From Hominiventricola filiformis (GTDB taxonomy: Bacteria; Bacillota; Clostridia; Lachnospirales; Lachnospiraceae): a DNA stretch of 64,000 bases. Position numbers and translations under genes: made by a program. The number at the start of each line of letters is the position of its first letter. Positions within the stretch are counted from its first letter, which is position 1. The DNA lies in contig NZ_JAJEPS010000007.1 in assembly GCF_020686965.1 (NCBI RefSeq), positions 111,555 through 175,554 on the forward strand. The letters run 5' to 3'. This document shows, in pieces, positions 16,671-26,653 of the stretch. Under the pieces are notes generated by a model that was given only the letters and a program-made list of their open reading frames with translations, searched no databases and was not told the DNA's origin.

Positions 16671-19600
16671 ATGGCGTTACAGTTGATTCTGGGAAATTCG
16701 GGAGCAGGAAAATCCCATTATCTGTTTGAAAAGATCATCGCGGAGTCCATGGAATATCCTAACCGACAGTTTCTGGTGATCGTTCCGGAGCAGTTTACCA
16801 TGCAGACTCAGAAGGATCTGGTAATGATGCATCCGCGGCATGGCATCATGAATATTGATGTCTTAAGTTTTGACCGTCTGGCGCACCGTGTATTTGAAGA
16901 GACAGGTGGGGAATATCGGAAAATTCTGGAAGATACCGGAAAAAATCTGATTTTGCGAAGACTTGCAGAGGAGAAGAAGGGGGAGCTTACACTTCTGGGC
17001 GGAAACTTACGGAAGCTTGGTTATATTTCCGAGGTAAAATCCCTGCTTTCCGAATTTGTGCAGTACCGGATTACACCGGAGGATCTGACACAGATGATGG
17101 AGCGCAATCAGGATAATCCGCAGCTTTATTATAAGCTGAAGGATATGAAAGTCATCTATGAGAGTTTTCAGGAATATTTAAAAGAAGAGTATCTGACATC
17201 GGAACAGCTTCTGGATGTGCTGGAACAGACAGTGGAACAGTCTGCCTCTGTCCGGGGCAGTGTGATTGTACTGGATGGATATACTGGTTTTACTCCGGTA
17301 CAGATGAAACTTCTGGGACGGCTTATGAACCTGGCAGAGGAGGTATACATCACACTGACCATGGACAGCAGGGAGTCTGTCCGGGCACATGAGGCGGAGC
17401 ATCAGCTTTTCTATCTGACGAAAAAGACGATACGGGATCTTTTCCAGACGGCAGAGGATACGAAGACCAGCATCAGAAAAACGGTAGTGCTGGATGGAGA
17501 AACGGCATGGAGATTCCGTGAAGCGCCGGCCCTGTCATTTCTGGAACAGAAGATTTTCCGGCATGAACATTATTTCTGGGGGGATTCTACGGATGCAGTA
17601 TGCCTCTATGCGGCAGGTACGCCGCGGTCGGAGGCGGACCATATCGGTCGGGAGATCTTAAAGCTGGTCCGGGATGAAGGATTCCGGTACCGGGATATCG
17701 CGGTAGTTACCGGTAATCCGGAAGTGTATGCGCCGCTGATGGAGGAGACATTTGCCAGACTTTCCATTCCCGGATTTACGGATCAGAAGCGGGATGTGCT
17801 GAAAAACCCCTTTGTAGAATTCTTAAGGGCACTGCTGTCGGCGGTACAGGAAGATTTTTCCTATGAATCCATGTTCCGGTTTCTGCGGAGCGGAATGACG
17901 CAGATGACATCGGAAGAGACCGATCAGCTGGAAAATTACGTTCTGGCACGGGGTATCCGGGGAATATCCGGCTGGAAGAAAGAGTGGAAGTACCCGTTAA
18001 AAGGCATGCAGGAGGAAGAACTGGATGCTTTAAACGAGCTGCGGCAGAAAGCTATCTGCGGCCTGCAGACACTGAGGGATTGTCTGAAGAAAAAAGACGG
18101 GGATGCAGTGTTCATGACCAGAGGGGTCTATGATTATCTGGTGGGGCTTGGAATTCAGGAAAAACTGAAAGGGTATGAACTTCGGTTTGAGAAGGAAGGA
18201 AGTTTTAGTCTGGCAAAGGAATACAGCCAGATCTACGGCATGGTCATGGAACTTTTTGACAAGCTGGTGCAGCTTCTTGGTCCATGCCGGATGGATCTTG
18301 CAGAATATGCGGAACTTCTGGATGCCGGATTTTCGGAGATGAAGGTCGGACTGATTCCGGCTGGAACTGACCAGGTGGTGGTCGGAGATATGGAGCGAAG
18401 CCGCCTGAAAGATGTAAAGGTACTGTTCTTTGCAGGAGTCAACGAGGGCAGTGTACCGAGGGAGAAGAGCCGGGGAGGTCTGCTCTCCGAGATGGACCGT
18501 GAGCGTCTGGCGGAACAGGAGGTGGAGCTTGCTCCTACATCCAGACAGGAGACATGTATTCAGAAATTTTATATGTATCTTAATCTTACCAAACCATCAC
18601 AGCGGCTGATCCTGTCCTGGAGCCTGGCAGATGCGGATGGAAAATCACTCCGGCCTTCCTGGCTGATTGCTTCCATAAAAGAACTGTTCCCGAAAGTAGA
18701 TATCCGGACAGAAGCGGACAGAACGCTTACCGAACTCCTGGCGCTGCCGGAAGGAAGCCTTACGGAGCTGACAGAGGCGGTGCAGGCGGCGCGGGAACAG
18801 AAAGAAACCAGGCTTCAGCAGGCACTGATCCGCTGGTATGCAGAACACAAAGAGTGGCAGCAGAAGCTGGACCGTCTGCTGGATGCGGTTTTTTATGTAA
18901 AAAAAGAGCAGCCCATCGGCCATGCGGTGGCAAGAGCGCTGTACGGAACGCTTCTGGAAGGAAGCGTCACCCGGCTGGAACAGTTTGCAGCCTGCGCCTA
19001 TGCGCATTTTCTACAGTATGGTCTCCGGCTCAAAGAGCGGGAACTGAGCGGCCTGCAGGCAGTAGATATGGGAAATGTATTTCATGATGCACTGAAATAT
19101 TTTTCTGATACGGTCAGTGGAAGTGAATACGACTGGCTCCATGTACCGGATGAAAAAAGGGACAGCTGGATGGAAGAGTCGCTGGAGCGTGCACTGGAGA
19201 AGTATGCAGAGCGGGGACTGGATACGGATGCACAGGATGCCTATGCTGTGGAGCGCATGAAGCGGATCGGAAAGCGGACGGCATGGGCAGTGATGGAACA
19301 GCTGAAAAAGGGAATGTTTGTGCCGGAACGGACAGAAGTATCTTTCCGGAATCTGGAGCAGCTGTCCAGTGTGTCGGTGCTGCTCTCGGAAGATGAAAGA
19401 ATGCGCCTGCAGGGACGCATCGACCGTATTGACGTGTGCAGACAGGACGGTAATGTCTATGTCCGGGTCATTGACTATAAAAGCGGCATGACGAAATTCG
19501 ATCTGACTAGCGTCTATTATGGATTACAGCTGCAGCTTGCAGTCTACCTGAATGCGGCAATGGAGATGGAACAGAGGGACAGTACAGGAGAAGTACATCC

Positions 19601-20066
19601 GGCGGGAATGTTCTACTATCATATTCAGGATCCCATGCTGGATTATGAAGAAGAAAGTGATCCGGTTCTTCGGATTCTGAAAGAGCTTGCGCTCAATGGG
19701 ATTGTCAACGCGGATCCGCAGATTGTGAATCTGATGGATCGGGAAAGCGGAGGAGGCTCATCGGTGCTTCCTGTGAAGTTCAAAAAAGACGGCGGTTATA
19801 CGGCTTCTTCTTCGGTAGCGGAAGAAACGCAGCTGCAGCGTCTTTCCCGTCATGTCAGCCGAAAACTCTCAGAATACGGGGAGCGGATTCTGGATGGAGA
19901 GATCAGTCTGTCTCCTTATGAACTGAAAGATGATGATGCCTGCAGATTCTGCAGTTTTCACAGTATCTGCGGATTTGACAGGCGTCTGGACGGCTGTGAG
20001 AAACGGCATCTGGAACCGTTGGAGAGGGCAGAAGTATGGAAGAAACTGGAGGAGGAAGAGTCATGA
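16671..20066 (+). CDS. addB: ATP-dependent helicase/deoxyribonuclease subunit AddB
   Basis: 1131 residues. AddB partners AddA in processing double-strand breaks for RecA loading, and supplies the recombination-hotspot recognition and one nuclease. The P-loop is GNSGAGKS at residues 8-15, followed by VIVPEQFTMQTQKDL. The C-terminal nuclease domain has LQGRIDRIDVCR and VRVIDYKSG with the catalytic Asp and Lys. Cysteines for the 4Fe-4S cluster occur in FAACAYAHFL and in CRFCSFHSICGFD near the end. Length is typical. Its stop and the addA start overlap as ATGA, so translation is coupled. Confidence 0.96.
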   Translation: MALQLILGNSGAGKSHYLFEKIIAESMEYPNRQFLVIVPEQFTMQTQKDLVMMHPRHGIMNIDVLSFDRLAHRVFEETGGEYRKILEDTGKNLILRRLAEEKKGELTLLGGNLRKLGYISEVKSLLSEFVQYRITPEDLTQMMERNQDNPQLYYKLKDMKVIYESFQEYLKEEYLTSEQLLDVLEQTVEQSASVRGSVIVLDGYTGFTPVQMKLLGRLMNLAEEVYITLTMDSRESVRAHEAEHQLFYLTKKTIRDLFQTAEDTKTSIRKTVVLDGETAWRFREAPALSFLEQKIFRHEHYFWGDSTDAVCLYAAGTPRSEADHIGREILKLVRDEGFRYRDIAVVTGNPEVYAPLMEETFARLSIPGFTDQKRDVLKNPFVEFLRALLSAVQEDFSYESMFRFLRSGMTQMTSEETDQLENYVLARGIRGISGWKKEWKYPLKGMQEEELDALNELRQKAICGLQTLRDCLKKKDGDAVFMTRGVYDYLVGLGIQEKLKGYELRFEKEGSFSLAKEYSQIYGMVMELFDKLVQLLGPCRMDLAEYAELLDAGFSEMKVGLIPAGTDQVVVGDMERSRLKDVKVLFFAGVNEGSVPREKSRGGLLSEMDRERLAEQEVELAPTSRQETCIQKFYMYLNLTKPSQRLILSWSLADADGKSLRPSWLIASIKELFPKVDIRTEADRTLTELLALPEGSLTELTEAVQAAREQKETRLQQALIRWYAEHKEWQQKLDRLLDAVFYVKKEQPIGHAVARALYGTLLEGSVTRLEQFAACAYAHFLQYGLRLKERELSGLQAVDMGNVFHDALKYFSDTVSGSEYDWLHVPDEKRDSWMEESLERALEKYAERGLDTDAQDAYAVERMKRIGKRTAWAVMEQLKKGMFVPERTEVSFRNLEQLSSVSVLLSEDERMRLQGRIDRIDVCRQDGNVYVRVIDYKSGMTKFDLTSVYYGLQLQLAVYLNAAMEMEQRDSTGEVHPAGMFYYHIQDPMLDYEEESDPVLRILKELALNGIVNADPQIVNLMDRESGGGSSVLPVKFKKDGGYTASSSVAEETQLQRLSRHVSRKLSEYGERILDGEISLSPYELKDDDACRFCSFHSICGFDRRLDGCEKRHLEPLERAEVWKKLEEEES

Positions 20067-23000
20067 GTATGACATGGACGAAGGATCAGCAGAAGGTCAT
20101 TGATACAAGAAATACGAATCTGCTGGTATCTGCAGCAGCCGGTTCTGGCAAGACAGCAGTTCTTGTAGAGCGGATTCTTTCTCTGATTACGGACGCAGAG
20201 CATCCTGTGGATGTGGACAGACTTCTGATCACTACATTTACCAAAGCAGCAGCCGGGGAGATGAGGGAGCGCATCAGCAGGGCTCTCGCGGAAAGGCTGA
20301 AAGAGGATCCGGGAAATGAATGGCTTCAGCGGCAGGAAGCGCTGGTACACCGCGCGCAGATCACGACGATTCATGGATTCTGTCTCTATGTGATCCGAAA
20401 TTATTTTCATACAATTGGTCTGAATCCTAATTTCCGGATTGCGGATGAAGGAGAGATGAAGCTTTTGAAGCAGGATACGGCGAAAGAGATCATTGATGAA
20501 GCTCACCGCTCGGGTGATCCGGCATTCCGGAAATTCGCGGACAGCTATGGAAGCGGCAGCAGAGGAAACGGTCTGGAAGAGCTGGTGATCAGTCTTTATG
20601 AGTACGCCATTGCCAGTCCGCAGCCGGAACAGTGGCTTCGAAACTGTGTATCCGCGTATGAGATGCCGGAGGATGGAACCTGGGAGGATTTTTCCGGAAA
20701 TGAAGCAGTTCTTGAGGGGCTTCGTACGGCAGCAGGGGATGTGCTCTCTGTGATCCGGGAGGCGAAGAACGTGGCGCAGATGCCGGGTGGACCTGCGGCT
20801 TACTGCGAAGCGCTTTTGTCGGATGAGCAGCAGCTGACAGAACTGGCAGAATGTGTTTCAGTGGAACGGTTCAGGGAACGACTGGAAGGAATTTCCTGGG
20901 CACGCCTTCCGAGCAAAAGAGCTAAAGTGATGGCAGATGCGGATGAGGAACTGTGTCAGAATGTGATGGATCTCAGAAATCGGATGAAAGAAGCAGTGAA
21001 GGGACTGGGAAAACAGTATTTTCAGATATCGGACGAAGAACAGTTTGCACAGCTTCGTGAAACGGCAGGAAATGTACAGGTTTATGTACAGCTGGCCCTT
21101 GCCTTTATGGAGCGGCTGGAGGAGAAGAAACGGAAGAAAAACATTCTGGATTTTGCAGACCAGGAGCATCTGGCACTTAAAATACTGACGAGGGAAGAGG
21201 ATGGAAAGCTGCTGCCGTCCGAGACAGCAGATGTATTTGCAGAATACTTCGAAGAAATCATGGTGGATGAGTATCAGGATTCCAACCTGGTGCAGGAAGC
21301 AATACTGGAAAGCATCAGCAGAAGCCGTCTTGGACGGGAAAACAGGTTTATGGTAGGAGATGTCAAACAGAGTATCTACCGGTTCCGCCAGGCAGAGCCT
21401 GGACTTTTTCTGGAAAAATATGTGCATTACGGAGAGAAAGACGGAGGAATCCGGGTAGATCTTCATCAGAATTTCCGAAGCCGCAGTACGGTGCTTGACG
21501 CAGTCAATGAAGCATTTTACCGCATAATGAGGCCGGAACTGGGTGGGATTGACTATGACGAAGATGCGGCATTAAAAGCGGGGGCGTCTTATCCGGAGGA
21601 AGATCATATGACAGCGGAGCTCCTGTTGCTTCAGAAAGAAGAGTGGGAACAGCTTCAGCGGGAATGTCGATGGACGAAAGCAGAAGCAGAGGCCCATATG
21701 ATTGCCGGAAAGATCAGATACCTTTTCAGGGAGGGCAAGGTCACGGAAGACGGGCAGCTGCGACCGGTTCGTCCGGGTGATATTGCGATTCTTCTGAGAA
21801 CCATGTCCGGGTGGAGCGAGACATTCGTGCGCGTGCTGCAGGAAGAAGGAATTCCGGCAAGCGCCCAGTCAAGGGAAGGATATTTTCAGACCATGGAAGT
21901 GGAGACCCTGTTGGCTTATCTGCGGGTACTTGATAATCCTACACAGGAAATACCGCTGGCAGCATCTCTTCATGGACTGCTGGGAGGATTTTCCTCGGAA
22001 GAGCTGGCAAAGATCCGTGCAAGCAGTCCGGAGAGCGGATTTTATGCTGCCTGCAGACAGTACCGGGAACAGGGAGAGGAAGCAGAACTTCGGGATCGTC
22101 TTATTTCCTTTTTTGAGCAGGTGGATCGTTACCGTGAGCAGGCTTCCTTTCTCTCTGTTCATGAACTACTCTGGAGAATTCTGATGGAAAGCGGATATCT
22201 CATTCAGGTCCGGGCACTGCCGGGAGGAATACAGCGGCAGGCCAATGTGGAGATGCTGCTGGCAAAGGCCCAGGACTATGAGAAGATCAGTTACCATGGA
22301 CTGTTCCATTTTGTTCGTTATATTGAACGCATGCAGAAGTATCAGATGGATTTTGGAGAAGCGGATATTTCCGGTAAAAGTGGGGAAGCCGTACAGATCA
22401 TGAGCATCCATCACAGCAAGGGACTGGAATATCCGGTGATATTTGCAGCAGGTATGGGGAAAAGCTTCAACCGTCAGGATGGCCGGGAGAAAATGATTTT
22501 CCACAGTCGCTGGGGTGTCGGTCTTGATTATGTGGATACAGAAGCGAGAATGAAATGCCCGACACTGATGAAGCAGTTGATTCGGCGTCAGAATCTTATG
22601 GATGGGCTTGGTGAGGAATTGCGTGTCCTCTACGTAGCTATGACCCGTGCAAAAGAAAAGTTGATTCTTACCGGCATGGCATCGGAAAAACTGATCGCTG
22701 CCGGACGAAAGGGAGAACGACTTCTGTTTTCAGATCTGATGGGAGCTGAGTGTCCGCTTGCGTGGATACTTCCCGCACTGAATCCGGAGGAGCAGGAGAG
22801 CAGTGTGAAGATCAGCATCGTTTCCATGGAACAGGTGATTCGGGAAGCCATTCGGGAGCAGATGGCAGAACAATTGTCGAGGGATGAACTGGAACGGAGA
22901 CTGTTATATGGTATGCGGGACCAGGAGAGCGAGGATCGGATAGAAAGTCTCCTGAATTGGACCTATGCATGGAAGGACCGAACAGCCGCCAAACAGAAAT

Positions 23001-23653
23001 ATACTGTTACGGAGCTGAAAAAACAGCGGCTGCAGGAAGAGATGGAATATGGGGAAGAACTGTATCCGGAAGAGGAGATTGTGCCTCTGGTACCGCAGTT
23101 TATTGAAAAGACAGAAGAAAAAACAGGAGCTGCAAGAGGAACGGTTTATCATACGGTCATGGAATGGCTGGATGTTGTTCATATGGCGAAAGTTTTTGAA
23201 CATGGAGATCAGGAGAACATCATCAGAGAAGAGCTGGACCGGCTCTGTGCAGTTGGAAAGCTTTCAGAAGAGGACCGGAGGGCAGTCCGGGAGCAGGATT
23301 TGGTGAGATTCTGTAAAACGGATCTTCTGAAGCAGCTGGCAGCAGCAGAATCACAGGGAAAGCTGTGGCGTGAGCAGCCATTCGTTATTGGTCTTCCGGG
23401 AGATGAGGCGGATGGTTCTGACCCGGAGGAAACTGTGCTGATTCAGGGAATTATCGATGCCTTTTTCGAAGAAGAGGATGGAGTTGTCATTCTGGATTAT
23501 AAGACAGACAGGGTACATGCAGCGAAAGAACTGAAAGAACGGTATCAGGCACAGCTTGACTATTATGCCCGGGCGGTTGCCCAGACAACCGGTAAAACAG
23601 TGAAAGAAAAGCTGATCTATTCCTTCTCTTTGGGAAAGACGATCTTCTTGTAA
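20063..23653 (+). CDS. addA: ATP-dependent helicase/nuclease subunit AddA
   Basis: 1196-residue UvrD-type 3'-5' helicase with a C-terminal RecB-family nuclease. Motif I is AAAGSGKTAVLVERI near residue 30, motif II is VDEYQDSN, motif III region QSIYRFRQAEP, and motif VI is VLYVAMTRAKEKL. The nuclease motif is IIDAFFEEEDGVVILDYKTDRV followed by YQAQLDYYARA. The ATG at 20063, preceded by GGAGGAAGAG, is chosen over an upstream in-frame ATG lying well inside addB. With AddB it forms the RecBCD-equivalent complex of Firmicutes. Confidence 0.97.
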   Translation: MSMTWTKDQQKVIDTRNTNLLVSAAAGSGKTAVLVERILSLITDAEHPVDVDRLLITTFTKAAAGEMRERISRALAERLKEDPGNEWLQRQEALVHRAQITTIHGFCLYVIRNYFHTIGLNPNFRIADEGEMKLLKQDTAKEIIDEAHRSGDPAFRKFADSYGSGSRGNGLEELVISLYEYAIASPQPEQWLRNCVSAYEMPEDGTWEDFSGNEAVLEGLRTAAGDVLSVIREAKNVAQMPGGPAAYCEALLSDEQQLTELAECVSVERFRERLEGISWARLPSKRAKVMADADEELCQNVMDLRNRMKEAVKGLGKQYFQISDEEQFAQLRETAGNVQVYVQLALAFMERLEEKKRKKNILDFADQEHLALKILTREEDGKLLPSETADVFAEYFEEIMVDEYQDSNLVQEAILESISRSRLGRENRFMVGDVKQSIYRFRQAEPGLFLEKYVHYGEKDGGIRVDLHQNFRSRSTVLDAVNEAFYRIMRPELGGIDYDEDAALKAGASYPEEDHMTAELLLLQKEEWEQLQRECRWTKAEAEAHMIAGKIRYLFREGKVTEDGQLRPVRPGDIAILLRTMSGWSETFVRVLQEEGIPASAQSREGYFQTMEVETLLAYLRVLDNPTQEIPLAASLHGLLGGFSSEELAKIRASSPESGFYAACRQYREQGEEAELRDRLISFFEQVDRYREQASFLSVHELLWRILMESGYLIQVRALPGGIQRQANVEMLLAKAQDYEKISYHGLFHFVRYIERMQKYQMDFGEADISGKSGEAVQIMSIHHSKGLEYPVIFAAGMGKSFNRQDGREKMIFHSRWGVGLDYVDTEARMKCPTLMKQLIRRQNLMDGLGEELRVLYVAMTRAKEKLILTGMASEKLIAAGRKGERLLFSDLMGAECPLAWILPALNPEEQESSVKISIVSMEQVIREAIREQMAEQLSRDELERRLLYGMRDQESEDRIESLLNWTYAWKDRTAAKQKYTVTELKKQRLQEEMEYGEELYPEEEIVPLVPQFIEKTEEKTGAARGTVYHTVMEWLDVVHMAKVFEHGDQENIIREELDRLCAVGKLSEEDRRAVREQDLVRFCKTDLLKQLAAAESQGKLWREQPFVIGLPGDEADGSDPEETVLIQGIIDAFFEEEDGVVILDYKTDRVHAAKELKERYQAQLDYYARAVAQTTGKTVKEKLIYSFSLGKTIFL

Positions 23654-23740
23654 TACTTTAAAATAGAGTAGTGAAATACGGAGTATTAAAGTAAACGAAA
23701 AGCGCCAGAATAGTAACATATTCTCAACGGAGGGTATGTT

Positions 23741-24097
23741 ATGCAGAACAGGATCAGAGAGCTTCGGGAAGAACGAGGAATGAATCAGGATGCTCTGGCC
23801 GGACTTGTCGGAGTGTCCCAGCAGAAGATCAGCAAGGTAGAACGGAATACAGAGTCACTGGGAATTGACCTGCTCATAGAGATATCAGATTATTTCGGGG
23901 TTACTACCGATTATCTCCTTTGCCTGTCAGATGAGAAGAGGGGAACTGCACAGGACAGACGGGTCAGACGGAAGATGGATGAACATGCGGCGCTGATTGC
24001 TGCCTATGAGGCATTGAATGAAGAAAATCGCAGAATGGCCAGGAAGATGATGACTGTCATGAAGCGGTTACAGGATGAAGAGGCTGTTGCAAAATAG
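23741..24097 (+). CDS. XRE-family helix-turn-helix regulator
   Basis: 118 residues. Residues 1-60 are a Cro/CI-type HTH: IRELREERGMNQDALAGLVGVSQQKISKVERN, then IDLLIEISDYFGVTTDYLLCLSDEK, the usual continuation of this class. The remaining half is a charged helix (EAYEALNEENRRMARKMMTVMKRLQDEE) that may dimerise. GGAGG lies upstream of the ATG. It stands 87 bases after addA and may be a separate transcript. No target can be named; such regulators often bind their own promoter. Confidence 0.85.
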   Translation: MQNRIRELREERGMNQDALAGLVGVSQQKISKVERNTESLGIDLLIEISDYFGVTTDYLLCLSDEKRGTAQDRRVRRKMDEHAALIAAYEALNEENRRMARKMMTVMKRLQDEEAVAK

Positions 24098-24113
24098 ATG
24101 AGGAGTCATCTAT

Positions 24114-24132
24114 GGAGCAACAGCTCTTTTTT
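24114..24132 (+). terminator. Probable terminator after the XRE gene
   Basis: A short GGAGC-AACA-GCTC hairpin is followed by eight T. The stem is only four to five base pairs, so efficiency is uncertain. Confidence 0.5.
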
Positions 24133-24154
24133 TACTGTTCATCGTACAAAAAAC

Positions 24155-24919
24155 TTAATTTTGAAACTGCCGTCCTTCGTGATCCATCTCATAATGATCG
24201 CGATAGATCAGCTGAGAAACAGGAACGATTTCATAGCCTTTTGCATGAAGACCTTCGATGACACGCGGCAGGGCATCTTTTGTATATTTGGCACCGTTGT
24301 GCATGAGGATGATGGAACCGTTCCCAAGATGTTCACTGTCCAGAATACGGGAGACAATGGCATCGGCTCCGTAATTCTTCCAGTCGAGACTGTCACAATT
24401 CCACTGAATTGTATAGTAATGAAGCGCTTCTGCAGCTTCAATAAGTGTATCATTGTAATCCCCGTAAGGCGGGCGGAACAGACACATCTCCTGTCCGGTC
24501 AGCTCTTTAACCCTGTCATGGACAGACTGAATTTCTTTCTGACATTCTTCAGCACTGAGCTGGGACATTTGTTTATGATTCTCACTGTGATTACCAAGAT
24601 CATGTCCGGCAGCTGCAATTGCTTTTACATCATCCGGATAGGCGGAGACCCATCCGCCAGTCATGAAAAAAGTTGTCTTTACCTGATACTGCGCTAATAT
24701 GGAAAGAAGTTCTTCCGTGTCATCATTCCCCCAGGCTGCGTCGAAGCTGATGGATACCTGCGGCTTTTCTGTGCTGACACAGTAGATGGGAAGCTTCCGA
24801 TTCTCAATAACGGCAGAAGCGGGAACGGATGAGGAATGGGAGATAAAAAAGCCACCCAAAAGGGTAATGATAAGGCATAATGACAGAGGAAGTACGTGCT
24901 TCCTGTGAAATAATTTCAT
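24155..24919 (-). CDS. Polysaccharide deacetylase, PdaB-like
   Basis: 254 residues with an N-terminal membrane anchor (VLPLSLCLIITLLGGFFI), so the catalytic NodB domain lies outside the membrane. Motif 1 is SFDAAWGND, in which the second Asp of the usual TFDD is replaced, as also in Bacillus PdaB. Motif 2 is GNHSENH, motif 3 RPPYGDYN, motif 4 WNCDSLDW and motif 5 LMHNGAKYTKDAL. Size and anchor match the sporulation deacetylase PdaB, needed for spore cortex stability in Bacillus. I chose the ATG at 24919, with CTGGAG upstream, over a longer frame reaching into a hairpin-rich region. Confidence 0.8.
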   Translation of the reverse strand: MKLFHRKHVLPLSLCLIITLLGGFFISHSSSVPASAVIENRKLPIYCVSTEKPQVSISFDAAWGNDDTEELLSILAQYQVKTTFFMTGGWVSAYPDDVKAIAAAGHDLGNHSENHKQMSQLSAEECQKEIQSVHDRVKELTGQEMCLFRPPYGDYNDTLIEAAEALHYYTIQWNCDSLDWKNYGADAIVSRILDSEHLGNGSIILMHNGAKYTKDALPRVIEGLHAKGYEIVPVSQLIYRDHYEMDHEGRQFQN

Positions 24920-24983
24920 ATACTTACTCCAGAGAGAGTCTCTTGATAATGAATGTATGCTGTAAAAATGGAAAATATGATGA

Positions 24984-25056
24984 CTGACCAAGTCAGACCG
25001 GAGCTCCAGACCAGAGCTCCACGGCAAAAGTCATGCATCCCGTCAGGCTTTTTTAT
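24984..25056. other. Hairpin-rich stretch upstream of the PdaB-like gene
   Basis: Three inverted repeats follow each other: CTGAC/GTCAG (24984-24996), GGAGCTC/GAGCTCC (25000-25020) and ACGG/CCGT (25021-25043), then a run of six T on the + strand (25049-25054). It lies between the deacetylase start and the citrate synthase promoter. It could insulate the two divergent units or be part of the deacetylase leader. Confidence 0.4.
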
Positions 25057-25067
25057 ATAGAAAACCC

Positions 25068-25096
25068 TTGAATTTATAACAATCATTCGCTATAAT
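25068..25096 (+). promoter_or_regulatory. Sigma-A promoter of citrate synthase
   Basis: TTGAAT (25068-25073) and TATAAT (25091-25096) with 17 bases between. A 10-bp palindrome ATACATGTAT at 25111-25120, just after the expected start, could be an operator. Confidence 0.8.
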
Positions 25097-25159
25097 AGAA
25101 CCCAATATGAATACATGTATACAAAATATTGCCTTACGCAAGGATAGGATGTGACGAAG

Positions 25160-26539
25160 ATGAGCAATGTGACCATGATGGAGTTATCGAGAGAGCTGGA
25201 TGAGCAGTTTGATCGTCTGTTGAAAGAATGTATGGTGTCAGGCGAGATTGATCAGGAGTTATATACAGAGTATGACGTAAAGCGAGGACTGCGTGATGCC
25301 AATGGTAAAGGTGTGCTGACAGGTCTTACCGAGATTTCCGATGTCCTTTCTTATAAGAGTGTGGATGGCAAGAAGATGCCGGCAAATGGTGAACTTTATT
25401 TCCAGGGATATAATGTAAAGGAGCTGATTGCCGGATTTGAAGACCGCAGGTATGGATTCGAGGAAACAACCTATCTTCTGTTGTTCGGAAGTCTGCCAAC
25501 ACCGAAACAGCTTAGAAGCTTTGTCCGTATTATCAAGAGTCTTCAGGAGCTGTCCGGACAGTTCCTTCGGGATGTGGTTATGAAGGCAACCAATAAGAAT
25601 CAGATGAATGCACTGCAGAGATGTATTCTGACGTTGTACTGCTATGATGCGAACCCGGATGAAGTGACGGTGCCCAATGTATTGCGCCAGTCCCTGCAGC
25701 TCATTGCAAAGATGCCGCAGATTGCTGTTCATTCCTATTGTGCTTACCGGCATTTCCATGCGGATGATACACTGGTCATCCGTCTTCCGAATAAAGAGAT
25801 GTCTATTGCGGAAAATATTCTTCAGATGCTTCGCCCGGATGGAGAGTTCACGGAGCTGGAAGCAAAGGTATTGGATGTGGCGCTGGTGCTGCATGCAGAA
25901 CACGGTGGTGGTAACAACTCCACATTTACCAACCATGTTGTTACTTCTTCCGGAACAGATACCTATTCCGCAACGGCAGCTTCCATTGCATCCTTAAAAG
26001 GTCCCCGTCATGGTGGTGCCAACCTGAAAGTGCAGCAGATGTTTGCGGATATCAAGGAACATTGTCCGGATTATGAGGATGAAAAGACACTGACCCGGTA
26101 TCTGGAAGATATGCTGGATAAGAAAGTATTTGATAAATCAGGACTCATCTATGGTATGGGACACGCCGTCTATACCTTGTCCGACCCTCGTGAAGTCATC
26201 CTGAAAGAGTATGCGAAACGTCTTTCCGAAGAAAAAGGCATGCAGCGGGAGTATGGGCTCTATGAGAGAGTGGAGCGTCTGGCAGGGGAGGCTATTGCGA
26301 AAAAGCGTCATCTGTTTAAGCCTATTTGCGCCAACGTGGATTTCTACAGTGGATTTGTATATTCCATGCTTGGAATCCCGGAAGAACTTTATACGCCGAT
26401 TTTTGCTATTTCCCGTATTTCCGGCTGGAGTGCACACCGACTGGAGGAAGTTGTCAACAACGGTAAGATTATCCGTCCGGCATACAAGTATGTAGGTCAT
26501 CACCGCAGCTACATTGCACTGGATGACCGCAGGGAATAG
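25160..26539 (+). CDS. gltA: Citrate synthase
   Basis: 459 residues; condenses oxaloacetate and acetyl-CoA in the oxidative branch toward 2-oxoglutarate, which here would feed glutamate and glutamine synthesis. Catalytic landmarks are HAEHGGGNNSTFT (active-site His), GPRHGGAN, and GMGHAVYTLSDPRE (second His), followed by ANVDFYSGFVYSMLGIP (Asp). The N-terminal ELYTEYDVKRGLRDANGKGVLTGLTEISDV is typical of the clostridial subgroup. An in-frame GTG at 25151 is an alternative start; spacing from AGGA at 25146 favours the ATG at 25160. It is transcribed from a near-consensus promoter at 25068. Confidence 0.93.
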   Translation: MSNVTMMELSRELDEQFDRLLKECMVSGEIDQELYTEYDVKRGLRDANGKGVLTGLTEISDVLSYKSVDGKKMPANGELYFQGYNVKELIAGFEDRRYGFEETTYLLLFGSLPTPKQLRSFVRIIKSLQELSGQFLRDVVMKATNKNQMNALQRCILTLYCYDANPDEVTVPNVLRQSLQLIAKMPQIAVHSYCAYRHFHADDTLVIRLPNKEMSIAENILQMLRPDGEFTELEAKVLDVALVLHAEHGGGNNSTFTNHVVTSSGTDTYSATAASIASLKGPRHGGANLKVQQMFADIKEHCPDYEDEKTLTRYLEDMLDKKVFDKSGLIYGMGHAVYTLSDPREVILKEYAKRLSEEKGMQREYGLYERVERLAGEAIAKKRHLFKPICANVDFYSGFVYSMLGIPEELYTPIFAISRISGWSAHRLEEVVNNGKIIRPAYKYVGHHRSYIALDDRRE

Positions 26540-26591
26540 TCGTTGCGTTCATAGCGCAGATGTGCTACAATCATAAAAAAGACATCGACAG

Positions 26592-26625
26592 GACCGGTTT
26601 TGTGCCTTATGGGACAAAGCCGGTC
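26592..26625 (+). terminator. Strong hairpin between citrate synthase and glycosyltransferase
   Basis: Bases 26592-26606 (GACCGGTTTTGTGCC) pair with 26611-26625 (GGGACAAAGCCGGTC) at 14 of 15 positions around a four-base loop. No good T-run follows (TTATGG), so it may terminate weakly or protect mRNA ends. Confidence 0.5.
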
Positions 26626-26653
26626 TTATGGTGGTTTTCAGGGAGAAGCGAAT